Assembly: GCF_004342265.1 (NCBI RefSeq)
Contig: NZ_SMCS01000001.1
Location: 124,001 to 188,000 of the forward strand
Direction of reading: 5' to 3'
DNA length: 64,000 nt
Source of the DNA: Luteibacter rhizovicinus
GTDB taxonomy: Bacteria; Pseudomonadota; Gammaproteobacteria; Xanthomonadales; Rhodanobacteraceae
The notes beneath the pieces are model-generated. The model worked only from the letters and a program-made list of their open reading frames with translations, was not told the DNA's origin and did not search any database. A program made the translations under genes and the position numbers. Below are positions 26,224 through 34,459 of the stretch, piece after piece (the stretch's first letter is position 1; each line of letters starts with the position of its first letter).

Positions 26224-26652
26224 ATGCGTCATTATGAAGTCGTTTTCCTGGTCCACCCGGATCAGAGCGAGCAGGTGCCCGCGATGATCGAGCGCTACAA
26301 GGCGCTGATCGAGGGCGATAGCGGCAAAATCCACCGTCTTGAAGACTGGGGCCGCCGCCAGCTTGCGTACCCGATCGAGAACCTCGCCAAGGCTCACTAC
26401 GTGATGCTGAACATCGAGGTCAGCCAGAACGCGCTGAACGAACTCGAGACGGGCTTCCGTTTCAACGACGCCGTCCTGCGCCACCTCGTGGTTCGCCGCG
26501 ACGAAGCCGACCTCGAGCCGTCCTTCATCCTTAAGAGCAAGGAAAAGGACGAGCAGAAGGGTTCGCGTCGCCGTGACGACGACGACAGCGGCGACGACCG
26601 CCGTGGCAGCCGCGATAACGATCGCGACAACGATCGCGACAGCGACGACTAA
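26224..26652 (+). CDS. rpsF: Ribosomal protein bS6
   Basis: The product (142 aa) is the 30S platform protein that binds 16S rRNA with S18. Conserved segments are [26 protein letters not shown] and AHYVMLNIE. The last about 35 residues form a low-complexity tail of Arg, Asp and Ser ([12 protein letters not shown] and [12 protein letters not shown]). This tail is longer than in Escherichia coli S6 even allowing for the genetically variable Glu tail there. ATG 26224 is preceded by AAGGAG. The rpsR gene follows after 14 bases. Confidence 0.97.
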   Translation: MRHYEVVFLVHPDQSEQVPAMIERYKALIEGDSGKIHRLEDWGRRQLAYPIENLAKAHYVMLNIEVSQNALNELETGFRFNDAVLRHLVVRRDEADLEPSFILKSKEKDEQKGSRRRDDDDSGDDRRGSRDNDRDNDRDSDD

Positions 26653-26666
26653 TCGGGGAGCACGAC

Positions 26667-26897
26667 ATGTCCAAGTTTTTCCGCCGCCGCAAGTTCTGCC
26701 GTTTCACCGCCGAAGGCGTCAAAGAGATCGATTACAAGGATCTCAACACCCTTCGTCAGTACGTGACCGAGAACGGCAAGATCGTTCCGAGCCGCATCAC
26801 CGGCACCAAGGCTCGTTACCAGCGTCAGCTGGCCACGGCCATCAAGCGCGCCCGTTTCCTGGCGCTGCTGCCGTACACCGACAACCACGACGTCTGA
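26667..26897 (+). CDS. rpsR: Ribosomal protein bS18
   Basis: The product (76 aa, standard length) pairs with S6 on the 30S platform. [17 protein letters not shown] and [21 protein letters not shown] are family hallmarks, as is the ending [13 protein letters not shown]. The gene lies between rpsF and rplI in the conserved order. A hairpin follows its stop. Confidence 0.98.
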   Translation: MSKFFRRRKFCRFTAEGVKEIDYKDLNTLRQYVTENGKIVPSRITGTKARYQRQLATAIKRARFLALLPYTDNHDV

Positions 26898-26902
26898 TCG
26901 AC

Positions 26903-26926
26903 TGCCCCCTCGGTAACGAGGGGGCA
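26903..26926 (+). terminator. Hairpin between rpsR and rplI (weak terminator or processing site)
   Basis: A perfect 10-bp stem (26903-26912 with 26917-26926) closes a GUAA (GNRA) tetraloop. The following tract TTCCTC is poor in T, so it may lower readthrough into rplI or stabilise the upstream mRNA rather than end transcription. Confidence 0.55.
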
Positions 26927-27003
26927 TTCCTCAAGACATCTTTCGGACAACCGTCCTGGCTGCATGGGGCCCAATCCGTGCTAACGAAAAGAAAGGAATA
27001 CCC

Positions 27004-27453
27004 ATGGAACTCATCCTTCTCGAGAAAGTGAAGAACCTCGGCAACCTCGGCGACAAGGTCAACGTCAAGCCGGGTTACGGTCGTAACTTCCTCCTCCCGA
27101 CCGGTAAGGCCGCTCGTGCCAACGCCGAAAACATCGCTGCGTTCGAAGCGCGTCGCGCCGAATACGAAGCGAAGGCACAGGGTCAGCTGACCGGCGCCGA
27201 AGCCCGCAAGGCCAAGCTGGAAGGCGCCGAAGTCACGATTGCCGTCCACGCCAGCCCGGAAGGCAAACTCTACGGTTCGGTCAGCCCGCGCGATATCGCC
27301 GAGGCTTTCACGGCCAAGGGCTTCGAAATCGACAAGAGCGAAGTGATCCAGAGCGAAGGTCCGTTCCGCAACACTGGCGAATTCGAAGTCGCCGTGACGC
27401 TGCACGCGGACATCCAGACCACCGTCAAGGTGATCGTGGTTGCCGACAAGTAA
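27004..27453 (+). CDS. rplI: Ribosomal protein bL9
   Basis: The product (149 aa, standard length) is the elongated two-domain 50S protein at the base of the L1 stalk. The N-terminal domain has the hallmark [19 protein letters not shown] and [16 protein letters not shown], then a long connecting helix (about 41-75) and the C-terminal RNA-binding domain ([13 protein letters not shown]). It is followed by a clear intrinsic terminator, which separates it from dnaB. Confidence 0.98.
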   Translation: MELILLEKVKNLGNLGDKVNVKPGYGRNFLLPTGKAARANAENIAAFEARRAEYEAKAQGQLTGAEARKAKLEGAEVTIAVHASPEGKLYGSVSPRDIAEAFTAKGFEIDKSEVIQSEGPFRNTGEFEVAVTLHADIQTTVKVIVVADK

Positions 27454-27482
27454 GTCGGTAGCTTCGCCAGCTTCAAAGTGAG

Positions 27483-27512
27483 CGGGCGCCTCAGGGCGCC
27501 CGTTTTCTTTTT
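27483..27512 (+). terminator. Intrinsic terminator after rplI
   Basis: An 8-bp GC stem (27483-27490 with 27495-27502) with a 4-base loop is followed by TTTTCTTTTT. It ends the ribosomal-protein transcript 30 bases past rplI. Confidence 0.85.
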
Positions 27513-27530
27513 GGGGATGGCGAGACTGTT

Positions 27531-27630
27531 TTCTGTGGGAGCGCGCCTGCGCGCGAAAGCCCGGTTGCGATATCGCCTGGCCTGGCCGTGACGAGAGCTG
27601 GTTTTCGCGCGCAGGCGCGCTCCCACAGAA
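27531..27630. repeat. REP-type inverted repeat pair (REPIN-like), 28-bp perfect arms
   Basis: The arms at 27531-27558 and 27603-27630 are perfect reverse complements over 28 bases and enclose a 44-base spacer. Each arm has an internal GCGCGC-type palindrome and begins TTCTGTGGGAGCGCGC. The same core with a few changes forms another pair at 38068-38206, and fragments occur near 4557, 19676 and 33422. This matches the repetitive extragenic palindrome pairs mobilised by REP-associated tyrosine transposases in Pseudomonas and Xanthomonadales. No such transposase gene is in the window. Confidence 0.78.
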
Positions 27631-27646
27631 TGCTCGGATGCCTGGG

Positions 27647-27676
27647 TTATCCACAGCCATCCACAAGTTATCCACA
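27647..27676 (+). promoter_or_regulatory. Cluster of DnaA-box-like sites upstream of dnaB
   Basis: TTATCCACA occurs exactly at 27647-27655 and 27668-27676, and CCATCCACA lies between them at 27657-27665. The consensus DnaA box is TTATCCACA. Three sites at 10-11 base spacing on one face of the helix, about 90 bases before the dnaB start, suggest DnaA control of dnaB. They do not look like an origin: no AT-rich unwinding element or dnaA/dnaN genes are nearby. Confidence 0.6.
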
Positions 27677-27766
27677 GAGTTATGCTCTCAACGCGTGCGA
27701 CGCGCCCGCGTATGATGGCTTCCCAGGCACGCCGCCGTCGTCGGCGGCCCGACCGCGAGGTAGTCC

Positions 27767-29158
27767 ATGTCCTTTGTTCCTGAGCGTAAGAGCGGTAATC
27801 CCGCCATCGACGCGCTTCGCATCCCGCCGCATTCCATCGAAGCCGAGCAGGCTGTGCTGGGCGGTCTGATGCTCGCTCCCGATGCCCTGGATAAAGTTGC
27901 CGACAAACTCTCGGACGACGACTTCTATCGCAAGGACCACCGGATGATCTGGCGGGCGATCAACGAGCTCGCCAACAAAGGCATGCCGTGCGACGCCATT
28001 ACGCTCGGCGACTGGTTCATCGCCAACGACATGGGCGAGATGATCGGTGGAGCAAGCTACCTCATGGAGCTGGCCAACTCCACGCCCAGCGCCGCCAACA
28101 TCGCCGCCTACGGCGACATCGTTCGCGAAAAGTCGGTGCTGCGGCAGCTGATCGATGCGGGCACCTCCATTACCGAGGACGGCTATCGCCCCGAGGGCAA
28201 GAGCGTCCAGGAAGTGATGGAGCTTGCCGAGCAGCGCGTGTTCCACATCGCCGAGTCGGGCGCGCGCGGCAAGAAAGACATCGTGTCCATGCGCACGGCC
28301 GTCAGCGAAGCGTTCCGCATGTTGACCGAGCGCTATGAAAAGCGCGGTCAGCTGACCGGTCTGTCCACGGGCTTCACCGATCTCGACGAACTCACTTCGG
28401 GCTTACAGCCGTCCGATCTGATCATCGTCGCGGCGCGTCCCTCGATGGGTAAGACCGCCTTCGCGCTGAACATCGCCGAAGCCGCCGCTATGCGCGGCAA
28501 GAAGTCCGTTGCCGTGTTCTCCATGGAAATGTCGGCCTCGCAGCTGGCGTTCCGTCTGATTTCGTCGCTCGGCCGCATCCATCAGCAGCATCTGCGCAAT
28601 GGCGATCTGGCCGAGGAAGACTGGCCGCGCGTCACGTCGGCGATCACGATGCTGTCCGATGCAAAGATCTTCATCGACGACACGCCCGCGATGTCGCCCG
28701 TCGAAATGCGCTCGCGTGCCCGACGCCTGCAGCGCGAGCACGGACTCGGTCTTATCGTGATCGACTACCTGCAGCTGATGCAGGTGCCGGGTAACAAAGA
28801 AAACCGTGCTACGGAAATTTCAGAAATTTCCCGCGGACTGAAGGCTCTGGCAAAAGAGCTGAATGTGCCGGTGGTCGCATTGTCGCAGCTGAACCGCTCA
28901 CTGGAGCAGCGCGCCGACAAACGTCCGATGATGTCCGATCTTCGAGAGTCGGGCGCTATCGAGCAGGACGCGGACGTCATCATGTTCATCTACCGCGACG
29001 AGTACTACAACAAAGAGTCGCCCGACAAAGGGCTTGCCGAAATCATCATCGGCAAGCAGCGAAACGGTCCGACCGACACGGTGAAGCTGGCCTTCCTCGG
29101 CCACTACACCAAGTTCGAGAATTTCGCGCCCGATTCGTACGTTGGCAGCTTCGATTAA
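27767..29158 (+). CDS. dnaB: Replicative DNA helicase DnaB
   Basis: The product (463 aa) is the hexameric 5'-3' helicase of the replication fork. The N-terminal domain starts RIPPHSIEAEQAVLGGLML. The RecA-like domain has Walker A ARPSMGKTAFALN, the segment VFSMEMSASQL, Walker B GLIVIDYLQLM and the arginine-finger region (KRPMMSDLRESGAIEQDADVI split across two motifs). No intein interrupts the P-loop. The order rpsF-rpsR-rplI-dnaB is conserved in gammaproteobacteria. Three DnaA-like sites precede it. Confidence 0.97.
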   Translation: MSFVPERKSGNPAIDALRIPPHSIEAEQAVLGGLMLAPDALDKVADKLSDDDFYRKDHRMIWRAINELANKGMPCDAITLGDWFIANDMGEMIGGASYLMELANSTPSAANIAAYGDIVREKSVLRQLIDAGTSITEDGYRPEGKSVQEVMELAEQRVFHIAESGARGKKDIVSMRTAVSEAFRMLTERYEKRGQLTGLSTGFTDLDELTSGLQPSDLIIVAARPSMGKTAFALNIAEAAAMRGKKSVAVFSMEMSASQLAFRLISSLGRIHQQHLRNGDLAEEDWPRVTSAITMLSDAKIFIDDTPAMSPVEMRSRARRLQREHGLGLIVIDYLQLMQVPGNKENRATEISEISRGLKALAKELNVPVVALSQLNRSLEQRADKRPMMSDLRESGAIEQDADVIMFIYRDEYYNKESPDKGLAEIIIGKQRNGPTDTVKLAFLGHYTKFENFAPDSYVGSFD

Positions 29159-29692
29159 TGGTGTGTTGTAGCTTCCGCCCGCAGTGTCTGTAGGCGGAGA
29201 ACTTCACTAGCTATCGTTCCGTGCCTGCTGGTACTGAAAGATTCCGCTGGGTATCATCATGAAATGCGCGTCATGTCCGTCATGGAGATGCGCGCCGATT
29301 CACACCGATTTTCTTTGAGTAATACCGCACTCATCGTCAGCGATAAGCGCACCGCCGGGCAGGAGCCCGGGGCTCTCCACAGGGACGTTCTTCGATGCAA
29401 TCGTTTATCGATTTATCGGCTGGTGCAACGCCAGCCGGAAGCATAACCAGCCTCCCTGCGTTCTTCCCCGCGCGCATGTCCGTTTCTGCTAGCGCATCGT
29501 TTGGCGGGCCGAGGTTGCGTGTCCGCAGGTACGGCCTCCCTATCGTCTTGTTGCTTCGCACCTCGTTTAACAGGCGTGCGCAGTGCCGTGCGCCGCGATC
29601 GTGTGGAAGAGCATTTCCGTTGGGTCCGGTGTTTGTCCGGGCGGGCCCGATGCGCGGAAATACCCGGACTTATATTGGACAGGAACTCAAAA
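29159..29692. other. 534-base gap between dnaB and the CsgG-like gene, no gene recognised
   Basis: Short reading frames here have no homology I recognise, no signal features and poor codon use. A GC hairpin (GCCGGGC with GCCCGG, about 29356-29372) has no T tract. TTATAT near 29670 could be a -10 for the downstream lipoprotein gene. I see no RNA gene. Confidence 0.4.
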
Positions 29693-30658
29693 ATGGATAG
29701 CAGCAGGAAGCGCATTTTCATGGGCGCAGTGCTCCTGACCTCAGTCGTGGGCCTGGCGGGATGCCAGGTGAATGCTCAGGTCAGGAATGCGCAGAAAGAG
29801 CACGAAAAGAAGGTGGCCGAGATTCCCCGTTGTACGAAGAAGCTTGGCACGATTTCAGTGGAGGAGCCCGATGCCGCAAGGAACTGGTGGACAGGGCAGC
29901 AACTGCCTTCGCCCTCGAAATTGATCAAGGTGTTCGTGAGCAAGTCCGGATGTTTCACGTTGCTCGATCGAGGTGCGGGCATGAATGCCGCTATGCGCGA
30001 ACGCGCACTTGCTTCCGGTGGCGAGCTCCTCGGCAGCTCGAACATGGGCAAAGGGCAGGTCAAGGCGGCGGACTACGTACTTCTGCCTGACCTCATCTCC
30101 AGCAATCAGGATGCTGGCGGAAGTGCGGTTACCGGCTTGCTTGGCGGACTGATCGGCGGCACGGCAGGCAACTTGGTGGGCGGGGTGAGCATGCAGTCGA
30201 AAACGGCCGACGTCGTACTGACCGTAACCGACGTGCGTTCGTCCGAGCAGGTTGCCATGGTCGAGGGGCACGCCGAAAAAACCGACTTCGGCTTCGGCGC
30301 GAATGGGCGATTGTGGGGCGCCACCGGTTTGGGCGGTGCTGGCGTCGGCGGATACGCGAATACCAAGGCGGGTCAGGTCATCACCATGGCCTATCTCGAG
30401 GCGTATACCAAGCTGGTGACGGAGCTGGGCGGCCTGCCTTCCAGCGCTTCCGCCGATAACGCGCGGCAAGCGGCCACGGTAGCGAAGCCCGCCCGTCTGC
30501 TGTCCACACCCTCCGGAGCGGGCAAGCCCGTGCGCTCCCTAGATCCGGGGATGATGCTTTATCCGACCGGAAACAAGCAGGGTGCCATGTGGGAAGTCGA
30601 GGACGAGATGGGCAACCGGGGTTGGGTATCGTCGACCTTGTTGCAGCTATCCAGGTAG
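29693..30658 (+). CDS. CsgG-family lipoprotein with C-terminal SH3-like segment
   Basis: The product (321 aa) is a lipoprotein (lipobox LAGC, lipidated Cys24). Residues about 75-260 resemble the CsgG fold: FTLLDRGAGMNAAMRERALASG, AADYVLLPDLISSN, a Gly-rich hydrophobic stretch (LLGGLIGGTAGNLVGG) and repeated strand segments ending AYTKLVTEL. The last about 35 residues (PGMMLYPTG, WEVEDEMGNRGWVSSTLL) look like a bacterial SH3 domain. CsgG relatives form or assist outer-membrane complexes, but no curli genes are near and the pore helices cannot be confirmed. ATG 29693 has AGGAA 8 bases upstream. It interrupts the usual dnaB-alr neighbourhood. Confidence 0.65.
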   Translation: MDSSRKRIFMGAVLLTSVVGLAGCQVNAQVRNAQKEHEKKVAEIPRCTKKLGTISVEEPDAARNWWTGQQLPSPSKLIKVFVSKSGCFTLLDRGAGMNAAMRERALASGGELLGSSNMGKGQVKAADYVLLPDLISSNQDAGGSAVTGLLGGLIGGTAGNLVGGVSMQSKTADVVLTVTDVRSSEQVAMVEGHAEKTDFGFGANGRLWGATGLGGAGVGGYANTKAGQVITMAYLEAYTKLVTELGGLPSSASADNARQAATVAKPARLLSTPSGAGKPVRSLDPGMMLYPTGNKQGAMWEVEDEMGNRGWVSSTLLQLSR

Positions 30659-30692
30659 GTAAGGGCGGCAACGAGCCAGTTGCCCCGCAAAT

Positions 30693-30722
30693 GCCCCGGG
30701 TCTGACACGCCCGGGGCTTTCT
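30693..30722 (+). terminator. Intrinsic terminator after the CsgG-like gene
   Basis: An 8-bp stem (GCCCCGGG 30693-30700 with CCCGGGGC 30710-30717) with a 9-base loop is followed by TTTCT. It lies 34 bases past the stop. Confidence 0.7.
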
Positions 30723-30857
30723 CCCGGTGCACGCTTCGGTGGTGCGAAAGGCGGTCCCATCAGTGTGGGCTGCTAACATTCCTGCGACGCGTTCAGCGGA
30801 GCGCGCCGTTCTCCGTTCACCCCACTTCGTAGCGCTGCCGTTCCGCGCTGGAGACGC

Positions 30858-31946
30858 ATGAGTCGTACAACTGTCGCCACTATTCACCTGGGTGCGCTGC
30901 GCCACAATCTCGCCCGCGTGAAAGCGCTGGCCGGAACCGCGCGCGTCATGGCCGTCGTCAAGGCCGATGCCTACGGACACGGTCTCGAGCGAGTCGCCCG
31001 TGCCCTTGCTGGCGATGCGGAAGCCTTTGCGGTCGCGGCCATCGGCGATGGCCTTCGGCTGCGTGCGGCAGGGCATCGGCAGCGGATCGTTGTGTTGTCC
31101 GGACCAGATAGTCCCAGCGATATTCTCGAAATGCAGCGCCTTCGCCTGGAGGCGCTGATCCATAGCGATGCCCAGTTGCCGTGGCTCGCCCGGGCCGATC
31201 CCGCGCGTGGGCTTTTGCGGGTCTGGGTAAAGGCCGACACCGGCATGCATCGCCTGGGTTTTGCCGCCGAGCGCGTTCGCGAAGTGCATGGCCTGCTATC
31301 CGCCATGCCCGCAGTCGACAACGACGTCGGCCTGATGACGCACTTCGCGTCATCGGAGGAATTCGAAGGACCGGAAACCGCCGTGCAGATAGCGCGCTTT
31401 GTCGAGGCGACCGAGGGACTTCAGGGTTCGCGTGCCCTGTCCAACTCGGCGGCGGTCCTCGGCTGGCCCGATGCCCGCGGCGACTGGGTGCGCACCGGTG
31501 GCCTGCTTTATGGCCTTTCGGTCGTCGACGGTCAGTCCGGCGGCGATTTTGGGTTCCGTCCGGCCATGACGTTGTCGACACGCCTTATCGCCGTCAACCG
31601 GCTCGCCAGCGGCGAGCGTGTCGGCTACAACGGAACCTATGTCTGTCCGGAAGATATGGCGATTGGCGTCGCCGCCATCGGGTACGGCGACGGCTATCCG
31701 CGCAGTGCCGTCACGGGTACGCCCGTGCTGGTCAATGGTCGCCGCGCCGCGTTGGTGGGGCGCGTGTCCATGGACCTCATCACCATCGATCTTCGCGATG
31801 CGCCCGATGCGCGCGTCGGCGATCGTGTGGAGCTTTGGGGCGCGGGTCTGCCGGTGGAGACGGTGGCAGGATGCGCGGGAACGATCTCTTACGACCTGAC
31901 CTGCGGCATGACGAAGCGCGTACTGTTCGTCGAGGACGAGGTCTGA
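30858..31946 (+). CDS. alr: Alanine racemase
   Basis: The product (362 aa) is the PLP enzyme that makes D-alanine for peptidoglycan. The PLP lysine is Lys35 (VVKADAYGHG) and the second catalytic base is Tyr257 (RVGYNGTYV). VKADTGMHRLGF, LMTHFASSEE and VSMDLITIDL are further hallmarks. A single housekeeping copy near dnaB and radA fits the biosynthetic Alr rather than a catabolic DadX, although a DadA-like gene lies 14 kb away. GGAG lies 4 bases before the start. Confidence 0.95.
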   Translation: MSRTTVATIHLGALRHNLARVKALAGTARVMAVVKADAYGHGLERVARALAGDAEAFAVAAIGDGLRLRAAGHRQRIVVLSGPDSPSDILEMQRLRLEALIHSDAQLPWLARADPARGLLRVWVKADTGMHRLGFAAERVREVHGLLSAMPAVDNDVGLMTHFASSEEFEGPETAVQIARFVEATEGLQGSRALSNSAAVLGWPDARGDWVRTGGLLYGLSVVDGQSGGDFGFRPAMTLSTRLIAVNRLASGERVGYNGTYVCPEDMAIGVAAIGYGDGYPRSAVTGTPVLVNGRRAALVGRVSMDLITIDLRDAPDARVGDRVELWGAGLPVETVAGCAGTISYDLTCGMTKRVLFVEDEV

Positions 31947-32018
31947 TCCTCGCGCGTATCGGTCCGTGCGACGCTCGTACGTTATAAGTCATCCCTTGCA
32001 TCGGACACGGCAGATATC

Positions 32019-33407
32019 ATGGCGAAGGCCAAAACCGCATATGTATGCACCGAATGCGGTGCCGAACACAGCAAGTGGCAGGGACAATGCGCCGAATGCG
32101 GCGTATGGAACGTGCTCAGTGCGATCGTTCTTCAGCCTTCGAGTCCGGCCGCCGTGTCGGTCGGTGCGCGTCGCGGGGGCTACGCGGGCGATGCCGCCGG
32201 TGCTCCGCGCATCACGCCTCTGACGGAAGTCCTGCTGACCGCCGAAGCGCGAACGCATACGGGTATCGGCGAACTCGACCGCGTACTGGGTGGCGGTCTC
32301 GTCGAGGGCTCGGTGGTACTGATCGGCGGCGATCCCGGCATCGGCAAGTCGACGTTGCTATTGCAGATGCTCGGTACGCTGGGTGCGGTGTTGCCGAGTC
32401 TGTACGTCACGGGTGAGGAATCGCTGGCGCAGGTAGCCGGGCGCGCACAGCGCCTCGACCTTCCGCTGGCGCCGCTGCATGCGTTGGCGGAAACCTGCAT
32501 CGAACGCATTCTCGAACAGGCCGTGACGGCGCGGCCGAGAGTGCTGGTCATCGACTCCATCCAGACGATCTGGACCGAGCAGCTCACCGCCGCACCTGGC
32601 TCGGTGAGTCAGGTGCGGGAATCGGCGGCAAAACTCACGCGTTTTGCGAAGGAAACCGGCACGTCGGTTTTCCTCGTCGGACATGTCACGAAAGAGGGCG
32701 GCATCGCGGGGCCTCGCGTCCTCGAGCACATGGTCGATGCCGTGCTTTATTTCGAGGGCGAATCCGGCAGTCGTTTCCGCATATTGCGCGCTTTTAAGAA
32801 TCGCTTCGGTGCGGTGAACGAGCTTGGCGTGTTCGCCATGTCCGAAAAGGGATTGCGCGAAGTGCCCAATCCTTCGGCGATCTTCCTTTCCGCGCATTCC
32901 GGTCCGACGTCGGGCAGTGCGGTGATGGTCACGCGCGAAGGCACCCGTCCGCTGCTGGTGGAAGTGCAGGCGCTGGTCGATCAGTCGTCGCTGGGAAATC
33001 CGCGCCGGGTGGTGCTCGGTCTCGAGCAGAATCGCCTCGCGATGCTGCTGGCGGTTTTGCATCGTCACGGCGGTATTGCAGCTTACGATCAGGACGTTTT
33101 CGTCAATGTGGTCGGCGGCATTCGCGTGCAGGAAACGGCGGCCGATTTGCCGGTGTTGATGGCCGTGCTTTCGAGCCTGCGCGACCGGCCGTTGCCGGAG
33201 AAAACCATCGCATTCGGCGAAGTCGGTCTTTCGGGTGAAATTCGTCCGGTACCGAATGGCGAGGAGCGTTTGAAGGAAGCCGCGACGCATGGCTTCCGTC
33301 GTGCCGTCGTGCCGCAGGCGAACGCGCCGAAACGCGGCAAGGTCGGCGATATGGAAGTCATCGGGGTAGAGCGCCTGTCGCAGGCGATCGATGCTTGCCG
33401 GGAATAA
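32019..33407 (+). CDS. radA: DNA recombination/repair protein RadA
   Basis: The product (462 aa) is a RecA-like, DnaB-type helicase acting in branch migration and repair. The N-terminal zinc finger has Cys10, Cys13, Cys24 and Cys27 (YVCTECG and GQCAECG). Walker A is GDPGIGKSTLL, the RadA-specific KNRFG motif appears as FKNRFGAVNELG, and the C-terminal domain is Lon-protease-like (LPVLMAVLSSLRDRPLPEKT). All sites are intact. It lies 72 bases after alr, so the two may be cotranscribed. Confidence 0.96.
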   Translation: MAKAKTAYVCTECGAEHSKWQGQCAECGVWNVLSAIVLQPSSPAAVSVGARRGGYAGDAAGAPRITPLTEVLLTAEARTHTGIGELDRVLGGGLVEGSVVLIGGDPGIGKSTLLLQMLGTLGAVLPSLYVTGEESLAQVAGRAQRLDLPLAPLHALAETCIERILEQAVTARPRVLVIDSIQTIWTEQLTAAPGSVSQVRESAAKLTRFAKETGTSVFLVGHVTKEGGIAGPRVLEHMVDAVLYFEGESGSRFRILRAFKNRFGAVNELGVFAMSEKGLREVPNPSAIFLSAHSGPTSGSAVMVTREGTRPLLVEVQALVDQSSLGNPRRVVLGLEQNRLAMLLAVLHRHGGIAAYDQDVFVNVVGGIRVQETAADLPVLMAVLSSLRDRPLPEKTIAFGEVGLSGEIRPVPNGEERLKEAATHGFRRAVVPQANAPKRGKVGDMEVIGVERLSQAIDACRE

Positions 33408-33457
33408 ATGGCAACGCTGTGCGCTCCCACAGAAAGCTGAGGCACCGCTGTGTCGGG

Positions 33458-34273
33458 TCAGGCCGTGCGATGAAGAATCAATTCCAGCACCGCTTTAGTG
33501 CCAAAGAACGCCAGCAGCAGCACGCCCATGCCGATCAGCGTGAGGTTTACGGCGCGACTGCCACGCCAGCCGTAACGCCAGCGGCCCCAAACCAGGGTGC
33601 CGAAGACGATCCACGCGACGATGGACAGCACGGTCTTGTGGATCAGGTGCTGGCTGAAGAGATCGCCGACGAAGAGCGCCCCCGTCAGTAGCGTCAGCGT
33701 CAGCAGCACGAAGCCGGCGGCGATCAGCCGGAACAGCAGCACTTCCGTGAGGGTGAGCGGCGGGAGCGCGCGCAACCAGTGACCGAATTTGCTGCGGCGT
33801 AGTGCGCGCTCCTGGATCGCGAGCAGGATCGCCAGCACGGCGGCGATGGAGAGCACGCCGAAGGCGAGCAGGGCCACGGTGACATGCAGTTTGATATGCC
33901 AGTCCATCGGCTGCGGCGCGGTGCGGGGCGCCATGAAGACGTCCACTGCCAGCAGCAGCGCGGCCAGCGGAAAGATGAAGATGCCCAGGCCGGCGACGGG
34001 GCGGTTCAGATTGACGAGCAGGGTCAGGGCCGACACGACCCAGGCAACGAGGGACAGCGCGGCAAAGAAATGCAGGTCGAGTGCGCCGCGATGGGCGCTG
34101 AGCAGTACCACCGCGTGTGCGATCGCGGCGATCGCGGCCATGCTCATCGCCACCCGGCTCAGCGGCGTACCCCCGTTGAACAGCGGCCGCGCGAGCGCCG
34201 TGGCGGCAGCCAGATATAAGACGATGGCGACGAAGGCGAGCGCGAAGATGGTCATGACGGGGAAGTGTGGCAT
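33458..34273 (-). CDS. CcsA/YpjD-type cytochrome c assembly family membrane protein
   Basis: The product (271 aa) has about eight membrane helices and belongs to the CcsA/CcmC/HemX group. Conserved His residues occur at HAVVLL, the segment MDWHIKLHVTVALLAFG and HLIHKTVLSIVAW. The ending LTLIGMGVLLLAFFGTKAVLEL is typical of YpjD next to ffh. Heme handling is the family role; the exact function of YpjD proteins is not established. The start could be ATG 34273 or Met at 34255; neither has a good ribosome-binding site. Divergent from ffh, a widely conserved pairing. Confidence 0.84.
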   Translation of the reverse strand: MPHFPVMTIFALAFVAIVLYLAAATALARPLFNGGTPLSRVAMSMAAIAAIAHAVVLLSAHRGALDLHFFAALSLVAWVVSALTLLVNLNRPVAGLGIFIFPLAALLLAVDVFMAPRTAPQPMDWHIKLHVTVALLAFGVLSIAAVLAILLAIQERALRRSKFGHWLRALPPLTLTEVLLFRLIAAGFVLLTLTLLTGALFVGDLFSQHLIHKTVLSIVAWIVFGTLVWGRWRYGWRGSRAVNLTLIGMGVLLLAFFGTKAVLELILHRTA

Positions 34274-34423
34274 AGCGGCCGGTTATCGTGAATGCGACAC
34301 AGTGGCATTGGCGAGGACGGGGTGTTTCGATGTTGCGCACCGACGATTGCGCGGGCGGGCATGGTCGTGACGCCCGCATGACCGAGTTCAGGGCGCTCCC
34401 GGACGCGCGGGGTCGGGTAAGGC

Positions 34424-34429
34424 TATAAT
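34424..34429 (+). promoter_or_regulatory. -10 element of the ffh promoter
   Basis: A perfect TATAAT lies 31 bases upstream of the ffh start. The -35 region is not clear. Confidence 0.5.
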
Positions 34430-34459
34430 CCGCCGTTTACACAAGACTACCGACTCGCC

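Noticed and set aside
27531-27700. Chromosomal replication origin at the DnaA boxes
   Set aside because: No AT-rich unwinding region, no dnaA, dnaN or rpmH nearby, and only three sites; promoter control of dnaB is simpler.
29264-29700. Short plus-strand frames between dnaB and the CsgG-like gene
   Set aside because: No ribosome-binding site, no signal or domain, and irregular codon use.
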